Assembly (NCBI GenBank): GCA_001919995.1
Contig: MNIY01000161.1
Coordinates: 1-14,437, forward strand
Source of the DNA: Ktedonobacter sp. 13_1_20CM_4_53_11
GTDB lineage: Bacteria > Chloroflexota > Ktedonobacteria > Ktedonobacterales > Ktedonobacteraceae
DNA: 14,437 bases
Direction: 5' to 3'
A program made the position numbers and the translations under genes. Position 1 is the stretch's first letter. Each line of letters opens with the position of its first letter. A model generated the notes under the pieces. The model searched no databases. It saw nothing but the letters and a program-made list of their open reading frames with translations, and was not told the origin of the DNA. Below are positions 6,516-14,304 of the stretch, in pieces.

Positions 6516-7871
6516 CTAAAGCTCCGGAGTGCTAGGCCAGAGGTGGTACTGGATCTTCAGGGCGATGATGCGTGTCACCGACTCGTTGATACTCGCCATC
6601 GAGAGTCCGCCGGCGGCAATGGCCTGCTTGAGAGCCGCGACAGAAGAGCTCAGTTCGGAGGAATCGCGCACACCCAGGATCATGTCGTTGCCTGCCTCAA
6701 TCGCGAGCACTACGGCCTGGGTCAGGTTCCACTTATTCGCAATACCCAGCATGTAGAGCGCGTCAGTGAGAACTACGCCGTTATAGCCAAGCTGATGACG
6801 CAGGATATCGGTAACGAAGGGATGCGAGAGTTCCGCGGGCATATTCGGGTCAACCGCCGGCATCAGTACGTCGGTCGTCATAATCATGCCTGGATTCTCC
6901 AATTTGTTCTGAGTATGCGCAAAGTATTTGTATGGCGCCAGTTCAGTCGAGTAGAGCTGGTCCAGCGAGCGCTGGACCACCGGCAGTTCTGAGTGGGCAT
7001 CTGTGGTGGCGGCACCAAGGCCGGGGAAGTGTTTGAGGCAGCCAATCTCTCCGTCTCCCTGGATGGCACGCAGATATGTCCCGCCCCATTGGATCACCGA
7101 TTGTGGAGTGTAACCCCAGGTACGCATATACTGGTCTGGCCCCATCACTACCGGCACATCCACATCTGGTGCGAGATCCGTGTTGATTCCCAGCGCTTGC
7201 AAGTCGTGAGAGATGCTGTGTCCCAGCTTTGCTGCGTTCTCTATTTTTCCTGTCTGATATGTTTCCAGTGCCCCTGGGCGATGCCCATAAATATTCATAA
7301 TGCGCTCAACGAAGCCCCCTTCCTCGTCGGTGGAGATCAGCAGCGGCATCCAGGCCTTCTTCTGCATATGCGTAATATCGTTTTTCGTTTGATTAAAGGT
7401 TTGCATCTGGGCACCATACATAATTACACCGCCTGCATATTGATCGTGGATCATCGTTTCCAGGTCGTTTGAGTAGGTGTAGCCCCAATACTGTACCATG
7501 AAGAGCTGGCCAAGTTTCTGATCAAGGGTCATACGCGAGAGATACATTTTGGCCAGGGTCTTATAGTTTATGTAGGTCGAGAGCTGATGCAGTTTATTCA
7601 CCTGATCCGGATTGAGAGGCTTCTGGATGAAAGGGCCTGTCATTTCGAATATCTGCGGCGCAGGGGCCGCTAAACCCGTCACCATTTGCCGGATATCGCC
7701 TCCGAGGGTTGCGACCAGGAAGGCGAGTAGGAGCAGGACCAGCGCTTTCGTCCATCCAGGGGCTTTGTGTCTCGCGGGACGCTCAGGCAACTGCTCCTGC
7801 CCATGGACCGGATTGCCAAATGGCTGCTGTAGAGGCAATGACAACTGCGACTGTTCTGTAGGGATCGACAT
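6516..7871 (-). CDS. Membrane-anchored GH3 hydrolase, NagZ-like (second of tandem pair, 451 aa)
   Basis: Residues 1-41 are a polar, Pro-rich cytoplasmic arm, 42-57 a membrane helix (signal anchor, no clear cleavage site), and about 105-445 a single GH3 catalytic barrel. Key motifs: TDEEGG (181-186), NTDLAPDVDV (230-239), KHFPGLG (280-286), D291-A-H293 (the D-x-H dyad that supplies the general acid in NagZ-type enzymes) and VVLTDALYM, where D370 is the predicted nucleophile. The GH3 C-terminal domain is absent, as in beta-N-acetylhexosaminidases of the NagZ type. The likely substrate is an N-acetylglucosaminide or other beta-glycoside outside the membrane; specificity is not proven. AGGAG lies 5 bases before ATG. 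It follows its paralogue by 36 bases, so the two are probably co-transcribed. Confidence 0.88.
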   Translation of the reverse strand: MSIPTEQSQLSLPLQQPFGNPVHGQEQLPERPARHKAPGWTKALVLLLLAFLVATLGGDIRQMVTGLAAPAPQIFEMTGPFIQKPLNPDQVNKLHQLSTYINYKTLAKMYLSRMTLDQKLGQLFMVQYWGYTYSNDLETMIHDQYAGGVIMYGAQMQTFNQTKNDITHMQKKAWMPLLISTDEEGGFVERIMNIYGHRPGALETYQTGKIENAAKLGHSISHDLQALGINTDLAPDVDVPVVMGPDQYMRTWGYTPQSVIQWGGTYLRAIQGDGEIGCLKHFPGLGAATTDAHSELPVVQRSLDQLYSTELAPYKYFAHTQNKLENPGMIMTTDVLMPAVDPNMPAELSHPFVTDILRHQLGYNGVVLTDALYMLGIANKWNLTQAVVLAIEAGNDMILGVRDSSELSSSVAALKQAIAAGGLSMASINESVTRIIALKIQYHLWPSTPEL

Positions 7872-7907
7872 AAAGACTCCTGTTTACCTGTAGCTTCTCA
7901 TCTCATA

Positions 7908-9275
7908 TTAATCCCGCGGCAGCGTAGCAGGCATGAGGTGATATTGCATCTTCAAAGCAATGATGCGAGCCGCCGCCTCGTTTACGCGCTGCATAGAGAG
8001 CCGGCCATCGTTGAGTGCCTGTTTGAGTGCCTCGATCACGGCCGCTGTGCGGGCGCTGCCCATCGGACTCAAGATCATGTCGTTCCCGGCCTGGATTGCC
8101 AGCACTGCTGCTTCGGGCTCACTCCACCGCGCGGAAATGCCACCCATGTAGAGGGCATCGGTGAGAACCACGCCATCGTAGCCAAACTCATTACGCAGGA
8201 TGTCTGTCATGAATTTGTGCGAGAGTTCCGCTGGCATATTCGGGTCGATGGCGGGCATCAGCACGTCGGTAGACATGATCATACCAGGCCGCATGAGCGG
8301 ATTGGGCGAGTTTATGAAAGTCTTATATGGCGCGAGTTCGGTCGCGTAGATCTGGTCTCGGGAACGGCCATCGGTTGGCAGAATATCGTGTGCATCGTAT
8401 GGTGTATCGCCAAGGCCGCCGGGATAGTGTTTCATGCAGGCAATCAGCCCATGGCTCTGCATGGCTTCGATATTGGGACCAGCATATTTGATCACCGAAT
8501 CGGCCGTGGTGCCAAAGGTGCGATCGGCGGTGTCGAAGCCGGGGACAATCATTACGTCCACGTCAGGAGCCAGGTCGGTATTGAGACCGAGTGTGAGCAG
8601 GTCCTGGGCCATTTTCATTCCCTGCTGGCGGTCAAAATTCAGGTTCCCCGACTGGTAGATCTCCCAGGGACCGGGCCGCGATCCATAGATATGCTCCAGG
8701 CGATTGACGTACGCGCCGCCCTCTTCATCGACCGAGATCAAAAGGGGGATCTTCGCACGGTGCTGGGCCTGGCCGGTTGTCGCCCTCGCCTGATCGGCGG
8801 TCTGCAGGTGAGATTCATACATAATCATCCCGCCAACATGCAACTGGGTAATCATATAGTCGAGGTCATCAGAATAGGCGTTCTGCTCGCTCTCGGTCAT
8901 AATCAGTTGGCCAAGTTTCTCGGCCAGCGACATACGCGTGACATAGAGGAAGGCGAGCTGCTTGTAGGTCATACGATCACCCAGATTCATGAGAGCATTC
9001 ACCTGAGATGCGTTATAGGGCGGTTTGATAAAGGAGCCTAATGGTCCTGCGGGCACTGTAAGCCGCTTGCCGGAGGCAAGCGGGCCGGTTGAGCCCAAAT
9101 GTATTAACAGGCTGGTCAGGACCACGATCGCGGCTAGAGCGACCAGAGCTAGCGAGAGGTAGAGGCAGATCCCGCGTCGTCTCGGTCGCGACCCATGAAG
9201 CGCAGTGCCCCACTCAGACTCCCCCTTGTCTTTCGGTGGCATGACTATTTGGGATCGTTCTGCATCTTTCGGCAT
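7908..9275 (-). CDS. Membrane-anchored GH3 hydrolase, NagZ-like (first of tandem pair, 455 aa)
   Basis: This is a paralogue of the next gene with the same plan: charged cytoplasmic arm (1-35, ending PRRRG), membrane helix (about 36-60), linker and GH3 barrel (about 105-445). Motifs: VDEEGG (182-187), NTDLAPDVDV (232-241), MKHYPGG (281-287), D294-A-H296 general-acid dyad and VVLTDALYM with predicted nucleophile D373. The PG loop is longer (GGLGDTPYDAHD) than in the partner, hinting at a different substrate pocket. The single-domain architecture favours NagZ-type chemistry (retaining, via a covalent glycosyl-enzyme), acting outside the membrane. AGGAAAG precedes the ATG. A promoter and 19-bp palindrome lie just upstream, making this the first gene of the operon. 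Confidence 0.88.
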   Translation of the reverse strand: MPKDAERSQIVMPPKDKGESEWGTALHGSRPRRRGICLYLSLALVALAAIVVLTSLLIHLGSTGPLASGKRLTVPAGPLGSFIKPPYNASQVNALMNLGDRMTYKQLAFLYVTRMSLAEKLGQLIMTESEQNAYSDDLDYMITQLHVGGMIMYESHLQTADQARATTGQAQHRAKIPLLISVDEEGGAYVNRLEHIYGSRPGPWEIYQSGNLNFDRQQGMKMAQDLLTLGLNTDLAPDVDVMIVPGFDTADRTFGTTADSVIKYAGPNIEAMQSHGLIACMKHYPGGLGDTPYDAHDILPTDGRSRDQIYATELAPYKTFINSPNPLMRPGMIMSTDVLMPAIDPNMPAELSHKFMTDILRNEFGYDGVVLTDALYMGGISARWSEPEAAVLAIQAGNDMILSPMGSARTAAVIEALKQALNDGRLSMQRVNEAAARIIALKMQYHLMPATLPRD

Positions 9276-9290
9276 AAAACTTTCCTGATA

Positions 9291-9318
9291 ATTATATGTT
9301 TTTTTGTTACTATAACAA
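9291..9318 (-). promoter_or_regulatory. Promoter of the GH3 operon
   Basis: On the minus strand TTGTTA (9318-9313), a 16-base spacer and a perfect TATAAT (9296-9291) lie just upstream of the first GH3 gene. The -10 is only 15 bases from the ATG, so the leader would be very short (under 10 bases). This conflicts with the ribosome site at about 9280-9286, which would sit at the extreme 5' end. An alternative start site further upstream is possible. Confidence 0.4.
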
Positions 9319-9320
9319 AA
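9302..9320. promoter_or_regulatory. Perfect 19-bp palindrome, putative operator of the GH3 operon
   Basis: TTTTGTTA (9302-9309) and TAACAAAA (9313-9320) are exact inverted copies around a 3-base centre, CTA. It covers the proposed -35 region of the GH3 promoter and sits 26 bases before the first GH3 start. Size and symmetry fit a dimeric repressor site (LacI-, TetR- or ROK-type are all possible). No regulator gene lies in the window. Confidence 0.55.
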
Positions 9321-9391
9321 TCATTGATCTTATGGCAAGCGAGCGCAATAAATTATGGACCAGTATAGCAGAATAAACTGCGAAGTAACAT

Positions 9392-9409
9392 AGCTCTTCC
9401 CCAAGAGCT
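9392..9409. repeat. Short perfect hairpin beside the MITE-like element
   Basis: AGCTCTT (9392-9398) and AAGAGCT (9403-9409) pair perfectly with a CCCC loop. It ends one base before the 129-bp inverted-repeat element. No T-run follows on either strand. It could be the tail of the zwf transcript or part of the neighbouring repeat. Confidence 0.4.
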
Positions 9410-9410
9410 C

Positions 9411-9539
9411 AGGGCTGTTGCAAGGACTCCGATAACCGACATCAGTGGCAACGAAATGGGAAGGAGCGTGGGCACATCACACTCCCAGGAGGCGGTCACC
9501 TCCTGGGTCCATGCTTCTCCCTGATCTTGCAACAGCCCT
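9411..9539. mobile_element. MITE-like 129-bp element with 14-bp perfect terminal inverted repeats
   Basis: AGGGCTGTTGCAAG (9411-9424) is repeated exactly in inverse at 9526-9539. Between them lies a second perfect stem, CCCAGGAGG (9484-9492) with CCTCCTGGG (9499-9507) and loop CGGTCA. The element is noncoding: the frames crossing it have no family character. Long perfect ends around a short noncoding core fit a miniature inverted-repeat element moved in trans, and the GGGCTGTTGCAA end resembles some insertion-sequence termini. No target duplication is obvious at the borders. Other readings are a structured terminator of zwf or a dispersed repeat of another type. The rest of 9276-9602 holds the GH3 promoter and no gene. 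Confidence 0.5.
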
Positions 9540-9602
9540 ACCCAAAAGCTACCTGTTATCACCGCCTGTGGGGTTTAGCCCAAGCGAAAGGAATTGGATG
9601 AT

Positions 9603-11024
9603 TCAAGATTCCTCTTTAGCAGGCTGTGGTCCAGAAGCCCCTGAGGATTCACTTGGGGCCGGATTATGCCAGCCTCCATAAGGTTCAACCAGCTTGTCCG
9701 CCTCCGGTGGACCCCAGGTATCGGGCGCGTACTCATAGAGAGGAGTGACGTTCCCCAGGATGGGATCCACTATCTTCCACTCCGCCTCGACGGAGTCCTC
9801 ACGTACAAAGAGCGTTTCCTCACCCTTCATGGCTGCTGCGAGGAGCCGCTCATATGGCGGCATCTCGTCGGGAGCCTGGTGGACTGCGACAAGCTCGACT
9901 TCTTCACCCCTCATGGCCTCTCCCGCAATTTTAGCCCGGGCACCAAGCGAGATCTTGACGATGGGACTGATACGGAAGCGGTAATAATTACACTGAGGAG
10001 GCTGAACTTCCCCAAATACGGCCTGGGGCGGACGTTTAAGTGTAACCTCTATCTCCGTGGCAGTCACGGGCAAGCGCTTGCCAGCTCGGATGAAGAACGG
10101 CACGTCAGCCCAACGCCAGGAGTCGATAGAGAGTTTCACCGCAGCAAACGTCTCGACCTGCGAATCGGGAGCGACACCATCCTCCTGGCGGTAGCTCTGG
10201 TATTGCCCCCGCACGACATCCGAAGGATCAAGTGGCCGCACTGCCTTGAGGATTCGGGCCTTCTCGTCGCGAATGGAATCAGAATCTTCAGTCGTAGGGG
10301 CATCCATCGTGAGAATAGAGACTAACTGCAGCATATGGTTTTGTACGACATCGCGGGTTGCCCCGGTCTCTTCATAGAATTTTCCCCGGCCGGACACGCC
10401 GAATTTCTCAGCCATAGTGATCTGCACGCTCTCGACGTAGTTCCGGTTCCAGATGGGTTCGAGAAACGAGTTGGCAAAGCGGAAGTAGAGAATGTTCTGG
10501 ACCGGCTCTTTGCCAAGGTAATGGTCGATGCGGAAGATAGCCGACTCGGGAAAAACGGAGTGCAGGATCTGATTCAGGGACTGGGCAGAGGCAAGGTCAC
10601 GTCCGAAAGGCTTCTCGACGATTACACGAGCATTTTTAGCAATGCCTGTTTTTCCCAGTCCCTCCACTACGGGGCCAAACATACTAGGCGGGATTGCCAG
10701 GTAGTACAAGGGGTGCTGCGCGGAACCGAGCACTTGACGCAGTTTTGTATAGGTTGTCTCATCGTTATAGCTACCGGAGACGTACTGAAGCAGTGAGCAT
10801 AGCTTCGCGAACGCCTTCTCGTCCACGCCCCCGTGCTCCTCAAGGCTGGCACGGACATGAGCTTGCAACTGTTCAATGCTCCAGGGTCTCCCTGCGACTC
10901 CGATGACGGGCATGTCGAGGTGCCCGTGCCGGATCATCGACTGCAAGGCCGGGAAGACCTGTTTATACGCAAGGTCGCCCGTAACTCCAAAGAAGACGAG
11001 CGTGTCTGAATAGGTATCTGTCAT
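9603..11024 (-). CDS. zwf: Glucose-6-phosphate dehydrogenase (473 aa)
   Basis: It oxidises glucose 6-phosphate to 6-phosphogluconolactone, making NAD(P)H, the entry step of the oxidative pentose phosphate pathway in the cytosol. Visible motifs: the dinucleotide-binding GVTGDLAYK (13-21), PLYYLAIPP (105-113), [11 protein letters not shown] (134-144), the substrate-binding signature RIDHYLGKE (165-173) and VVQNHML (226-232), whose H230 is the likely catalytic His. The C-terminal half follows the family ([14 protein letters not shown] at about 305-318). Length is typical; the last ~20 residues are a Ser/Pro/Glu tail. The ATG overlaps the gnd stop (ATGA) and AGAAGGTG lies within the end of gnd, so translation is probably coupled. 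Coenzyme preference cannot be told by eye. Confidence 0.95.
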   Translation of the reverse strand: MTDTYSDTLVFFGVTGDLAYKQVFPALQSMIRHGHLDMPVIGVAGRPWSIEQLQAHVRASLEEHGGVDEKAFAKLCSLLQYVSGSYNDETTYTKLRQVLGSAQHPLYYLAIPPSMFGPVVEGLGKTGIAKNARVIVEKPFGRDLASAQSLNQILHSVFPESAIFRIDHYLGKEPVQNILYFRFANSFLEPIWNRNYVESVQITMAEKFGVSGRGKFYEETGATRDVVQNHMLQLVSILTMDAPTTEDSDSIRDEKARILKAVRPLDPSDVVRGQYQSYRQEDGVAPDSQVETFAAVKLSIDSWRWADVPFFIRAGKRLPVTATEIEVTLKRPPQAVFGEVQPPQCNYYRFRISPIVKISLGARAKIAGEAMRGEEVELVAVHQAPDEMPPYERLLAAAMKGEETLFVREDSVEAEWKIVDPILGNVTPLYEYAPDTWGPPEADKLVEPYGGWHNPAPSESSGASGPQPAKEES

Positions 11025-12061
11025 GATGCACCTTCTGACTTAGGATTCTCCACTTCCAGGTGGCCGCCAAACTCGAACCGCATTGCGGATAACAACCTGT
11101 TGGCGAAATCGGCCTCCCCACGTGAGCTGAAGCGTTCGTAGAGCGCTGAACTCAGCACAAGGGCTGGAACGGACTCATCGATGGATGCGGCAATGGTCCA
11201 GCGCCCCTCCCCAGAATCCGATACCCGGCCCGAGAATTTGTCGAGGTTGGGGCTCTTGAGGAGCGCACTGGCCGTCAGATCCAGCAGCCACGAGCCGATC
11301 ACGCTGCCGCGCCGCCAGACTTCAGCCACATCGGGAAGGTTGAAATCGTACTGGTAGTATTCTGGATGCTCTAGCGGGGATGTCTCGGCGTCGATCAGTT
11401 GCTGATTCTTGCCGACATTAGCATGACGGATAATATTCAATCCCTCGGCGTAAGCGGCCATGACGCCATACTCGATGCCGTTGTGGACCATTTTGACGAA
11501 GTGGCCTGCACCGTTTGGTCCACAGTGGAGGTAGCCTTGCTCGGCAGTTCCCCCCATGTTCTCCCGGCCGGGAGTGCGGGTTGCTGCATCGATGCCGGGG
11601 GCCAGGGTAGTGAAGATCGGGTCGAGATGCTTGACGACCTCGTCCTCTCCACCGATCATCAGGCAGTAGCCGCGCTCAAGTCCCCAAACGCCGCCACTCG
11701 TGCCAACGTCAACGTAGTGGATGTCTTGGGTTTTGAGCTCGGCTGCGCGCCGGATATCGTCGTGATAGTATGAGTTGCCGCCATCGATGACGATATCGCC
11801 GGGAGCGAGGTGCGGGACAATGTTACCCAACGTCGCATCCACTGAGGCCGCGGGTACCATGAGCCAGATAGCGCGAGGCGTGGAAAGCTTGTTGACGAGA
11901 TCTTCCAACGACGTTGCTCCGTGCGTGATGGCTCCCTCTTTCTGGAGTTCCTGCACTTTTTCCGCGTGGCGGACATAACCGACGACAGTATGACCAGAAC
12001 GTAATAATCGTTGTGCCATGTTGGCGCCCATGCGCCCAAGTCCGACCAATCCGAGTTCCAT
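11021..12061 (-). CDS. gnd: 6-phosphogluconate dehydrogenase, decarboxylating, short (GndA/YqeC-like) type (346 aa)
   Basis: It converts 6-phosphogluconate to ribulose 5-phosphate and CO2 with reduction of NAD(P). An N-terminal Rossmann motif [12 protein letters not shown] (4-15) is followed by the substrate loop [10 protein letters not shown] (about 93-102), [15 protein letters not shown] (about 117-131), the catalytic-lysine helix [14 protein letters not shown] (about 186-199) and VSDSGEGRW (about 280-288). At 346 residues it is the short form, not the ~470-residue enterobacterial form. At the end of the second strand the motif reads GYVRHAEK. The acidic residue often found there in NAD-preferring short enzymes is Val30, followed by Arg31, which may favour NADP. 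AAAGGAA lies 7 bases before ATG. It is first in a two-gene operon with zwf, overlapping by 4 bp. Confidence 0.94.
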   Translation of the reverse strand: MELGLVGLGRMGANMAQRLLRSGHTVVGYVRHAEKVQELQKEGAITHGATSLEDLVNKLSTPRAIWLMVPAASVDATLGNIVPHLAPGDIVIDGGNSYYHDDIRRAAELKTQDIHYVDVGTSGGVWGLERGYCLMIGGEDEVVKHLDPIFTTLAPGIDAATRTPGRENMGGTAEQGYLHCGPNGAGHFVKMVHNGIEYGVMAAYAEGLNIIRHANVGKNQQLIDAETSPLEHPEYYQYDFNLPDVAEVWRRGSVIGSWLLDLTASALLKSPNLDKFSGRVSDSGEGRWTIAASIDESVPALVLSSALYERFSSRGEADFANRLLSAMRFEFGGHLEVENPKSEGAS

Positions 12062-12126
12062 AGTCTGTTCCTTTCTCTATACCTCCATTCGGTGGTTAGT
12101 ACAGTGATCGAATTGTTTTCTATGCC

Positions 12127-12141
12127 TACTATATCATAGTA
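12127..12141. promoter_or_regulatory. 15-bp palindrome upstream of gnd
   Basis: TACTAT (12127-12132) and ATAGTA (12136-12141) are perfect inverted copies around ATC. It lies in the 208-bp divergent region between gnd and the GH39 gene, 66 bases before the gnd start and about 50 bases upstream of the GH39 promoter hexamers. It may be an operator. The gnd promoter itself was not fixed: TTGAGT and TATGAT/TATAGT-like hexamers overlap the palindrome but at poor spacing. Confidence 0.35.
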
Positions 12142-12193
12142 CACGACTCAAACGCCTTCGAGTGTTCAACAAGGGGAACTTTTTTGCAAGGGA

Positions 12194-12222
12194 TTGCAAT
12201 GACGGGTCTGAAAGGCTAAAAT
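12194..12222 (+). promoter_or_regulatory. Candidate promoter of the GH39 gene
   Basis: TTGCAA (12194-12199), a 17-base spacer and TAAAAT (12217-12222) resemble a housekeeping promoter (4 of 6 and 5 of 6). A second TTGCAA sits at 12184-12189, exactly one helical turn (10 bases) upstream, so the pair could also form a protein site overlapping the -35. The predicted leader is about 40 bases. Confidence 0.45.
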
Positions 12223-12269
12223 GGGGTAGGCGCGGCTGAATAAGGAATGAGACAGCTGAGGATGACAAG

Positions 12270-14141
12270 ATGAACATGGACCCTTCTGCGAACAATCAGG
12301 CGCATGCTCACCCTGATGGGGAGGATCACACCGGTCGACAAGCTGACACAGAGGTACAGAGTCGTCCGGCGACTGTCCTACCACCTCCGAGCGATCTTGT
12401 GGCTGAGCCGGGAGCTGGCCAGGTCACGATGCGCTGGCAACCGGTGGTCGGGGCGATGGGCTACTTCGTTCATCGCAGCGAATCTGCTCATGGCCCATTC
12501 GTACGCCTTGATCATGGTGGGATGGGTGATATGCTTGCCGTGCCGGGACCATTGTTCGCCGATACGACAGGCATACCCGGCAAACGGTACTGGTACGCAA
12601 TCGCCTCGATCTTTGATGTGAATGTCCCCCCGGGTGAGCTTTCGGCGCCTGTTGAAGCGAGCCCAGGAGTGGAGAACGCGCACCCGCTGACTCTGCGCGT
12701 CCAGGCAAGGACAGCGGCAGGGCAGCTCGACCCTGTCTGGCATATGCTCGGCTCTGAGCACCTCTCGCAGCTGTTCTACGGCGAGGGACCTGGCGGCAGC
12801 CAGATTGGCGCCCAGTTCCAGGAGGCCCTGAGCCTGGCGCGAAGGGAACTTGGCGCCACACACATACGTGCCCATGCCATTCTGGACGATGAGCAGGGGG
12901 TGTACAGGGAAGTTGCAGGGGAGGCCAGCTACGATTTTACGGCCATTGATCGCATATACGACCGCCTGCTGGACCTGGGTCTTCGCCCCATTGTAGAGGT
13001 GTCTTTTATGCCGCGTGATCTTGCGTCCAATCCCGAGGCGACGGTTTTCACGTACCGTGGGATCACCTCACCGCCACGCGACTGGCAGCGCTGGGGCGAG
13101 CTGAATCACCAGCTCGCTGCGCACCTGGTGGAGCACTATGGCATCGAAGAGGTCAGCCAGTGGGGCTTCGAGATCTGGAACGAACCCAACCTGGTAGGGT
13201 TCGGGCCCAACTTCCCAGGGTTCTGGACAGGCACCCAGGTGGATTATTTCCGACTGTACGACCAGGCTGCCCGAGCCATCAAGTCCGTTGACGAGCGACT
13301 GCTAGTGGGGGGACCGGCTACGGCAGCGGTGGGATGGATGGCCGACTTTCTCGACTTCGTGCGTCGAGAGCGTGCGCCGCTGGACTTTCTCTCGACCCAT
13401 TCCTATAACAATCTGCCGTTAGACTTGCATCAGACGCTCAAGAGCTACGGCTTTGAAGGGGTAAGAATCTGGTGGACGGAATGGGGTGTGTCACCGACGC
13501 ATTTCGGCCTCGTCAACGACTCGGCATTTGGCGCCCCATTTATCCTTCATGGCATGAAGAGCGTACAAGGACGCGACGACGCTCTTGCTTATTGGGTGAT
13601 CAGCGATCACTTCGAAGAACTGGGCCGGGCTTCACAGCTTTTCCACGGGGGGTTCGGCTTGCTCACGATTGGAAACCTGCACAAGCCCCGCTACTGGGCC
13701 ATCGCTCTTGCGGAGGGCCTGGGGACAGACCTCGTCCAATGTGAACTGCGGGGCGATGGCGCCAGGTCACTGGTAGACGCCTGGGCAACTCGCAAGCCCG
13801 ATGGTACGATAGATATCCTGGCGTGGAACGGCACCCTCGATCAATCGAAGAGCCAGGGCGACCCGCTGCTGGATCGTCACCTCGAGGTGCGCATCGAACA
13901 ACTAACGGAGCGGGCATACCAGTGTTCACTGGCACGTGTCGATGCCGTTCACTCGAACATCGCGAACTACTGGAAGTCGGAGGACGCCTGGCCTACAGCA
14001 GAACAATGGGCGAAGCTGCATGCTGCCGACATGCTGGATGAACATCCATTACCGGATATAGTTCCGCATAATGGCATCGCTCACGTTGATTTCGACCTGC
14101 CGATGCCAGGAGTCGTCCGGTTACGGCTCACCCCCAAATAG
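12270..14141 (+). CDS. GH39-family glycosidase (beta-xylosidase-like) with N-terminal FnIII-like domain (623 aa)
   Basis: Residues 1-35 are polar and disordered, 36-132 look like a fibronectin-III domain (PPPSDLVAEPGAGQVTMRW, GYFVHRS, GKRYWYAIASI), and about 140-520 form a GH39 barrel, followed by a beta-rich C-terminal part. The acid/base is predicted as E305 in EIWNEPNL, the nucleophile as E404 in WWTEWG; STHSYNN (375-381) is also typical. GH39 enzymes are retaining and include beta-xylosidases and alpha-iduronidases; exact substrate is not set by these motifs. No signal peptide or membrane helix is visible, so it should act in the cytosol on imported oligosaccharides or glycosides. GAGG lies 8 bases before ATG 12270; ATG 12276 is an alternative. 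It is divergent from gnd-zwf. Confidence 0.85.
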   Translation: MNMDPSANNQAHAHPDGEDHTGRQADTEVQSRPATVLPPPSDLVAEPGAGQVTMRWQPVVGAMGYFVHRSESAHGPFVRLDHGGMGDMLAVPGPLFADTTGIPGKRYWYAIASIFDVNVPPGELSAPVEASPGVENAHPLTLRVQARTAAGQLDPVWHMLGSEHLSQLFYGEGPGGSQIGAQFQEALSLARRELGATHIRAHAILDDEQGVYREVAGEASYDFTAIDRIYDRLLDLGLRPIVEVSFMPRDLASNPEATVFTYRGITSPPRDWQRWGELNHQLAAHLVEHYGIEEVSQWGFEIWNEPNLVGFGPNFPGFWTGTQVDYFRLYDQAARAIKSVDERLLVGGPATAAVGWMADFLDFVRRERAPLDFLSTHSYNNLPLDLHQTLKSYGFEGVRIWWTEWGVSPTHFGLVNDSAFGAPFILHGMKSVQGRDDALAYWVISDHFEELGRASQLFHGGFGLLTIGNLHKPRYWAIALAEGLGTDLVQCELRGDGARSLVDAWATRKPDGTIDILAWNGTLDQSKSQGDPLLDRHLEVRIEQLTERAYQCSLARVDAVHSNIANYWKSEDAWPTAEQWAKLHAADMLDEHPLPDIVPHNGIAHVDFDLPMPGVVRLRLTPK

Positions 14142-14258
14142 GCCTGGTACCGAGATCAAGCCGATAATTGTGATGACCTGGGAGAACCAGATCCTGGCCC
14201 ACCGCGATCACTCCATCCATGGGGGATTCCTCTCTTGTTTCTTTCACTCCTCCATGTT

Positions 14259-14288
14259 ATCGTTTTAAGAACGATGAATTTCATGAAA
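14259..14288. repeat. Hairpin and adjacent palindrome between GH39 and PTPS genes
   Basis: ATCGTT (14259-14264) pairs with AACGAT (14270-14275) around TTAAG, and the palindrome TTTCATGAAA (14279-14288) follows. Both lie 17-46 bases before the PTPS-like start. They may be a weak terminator for the GH39 gene or operator sites for the next gene. No other feature was seen in the 163-base gap. Confidence 0.3.
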
Positions 14289-14304
14289 GAAATGGGGTCA
14301 AAGT

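Noticed and set aside
7938..9041. Long plus-strand ORF (367 codons) opposite the first GH3 gene
   Set aside because: It is the antisense reading of a clear GH3 gene. Its sequence is His/Arg/Gly-rich with no family motifs, and no ribosome site is evident.
12378..12875. Minus-strand ORFs inside the 5' part of the GH39 gene
   Set aside because: They are Arg/His/Pro-rich antisense frames of a well-supported gene.
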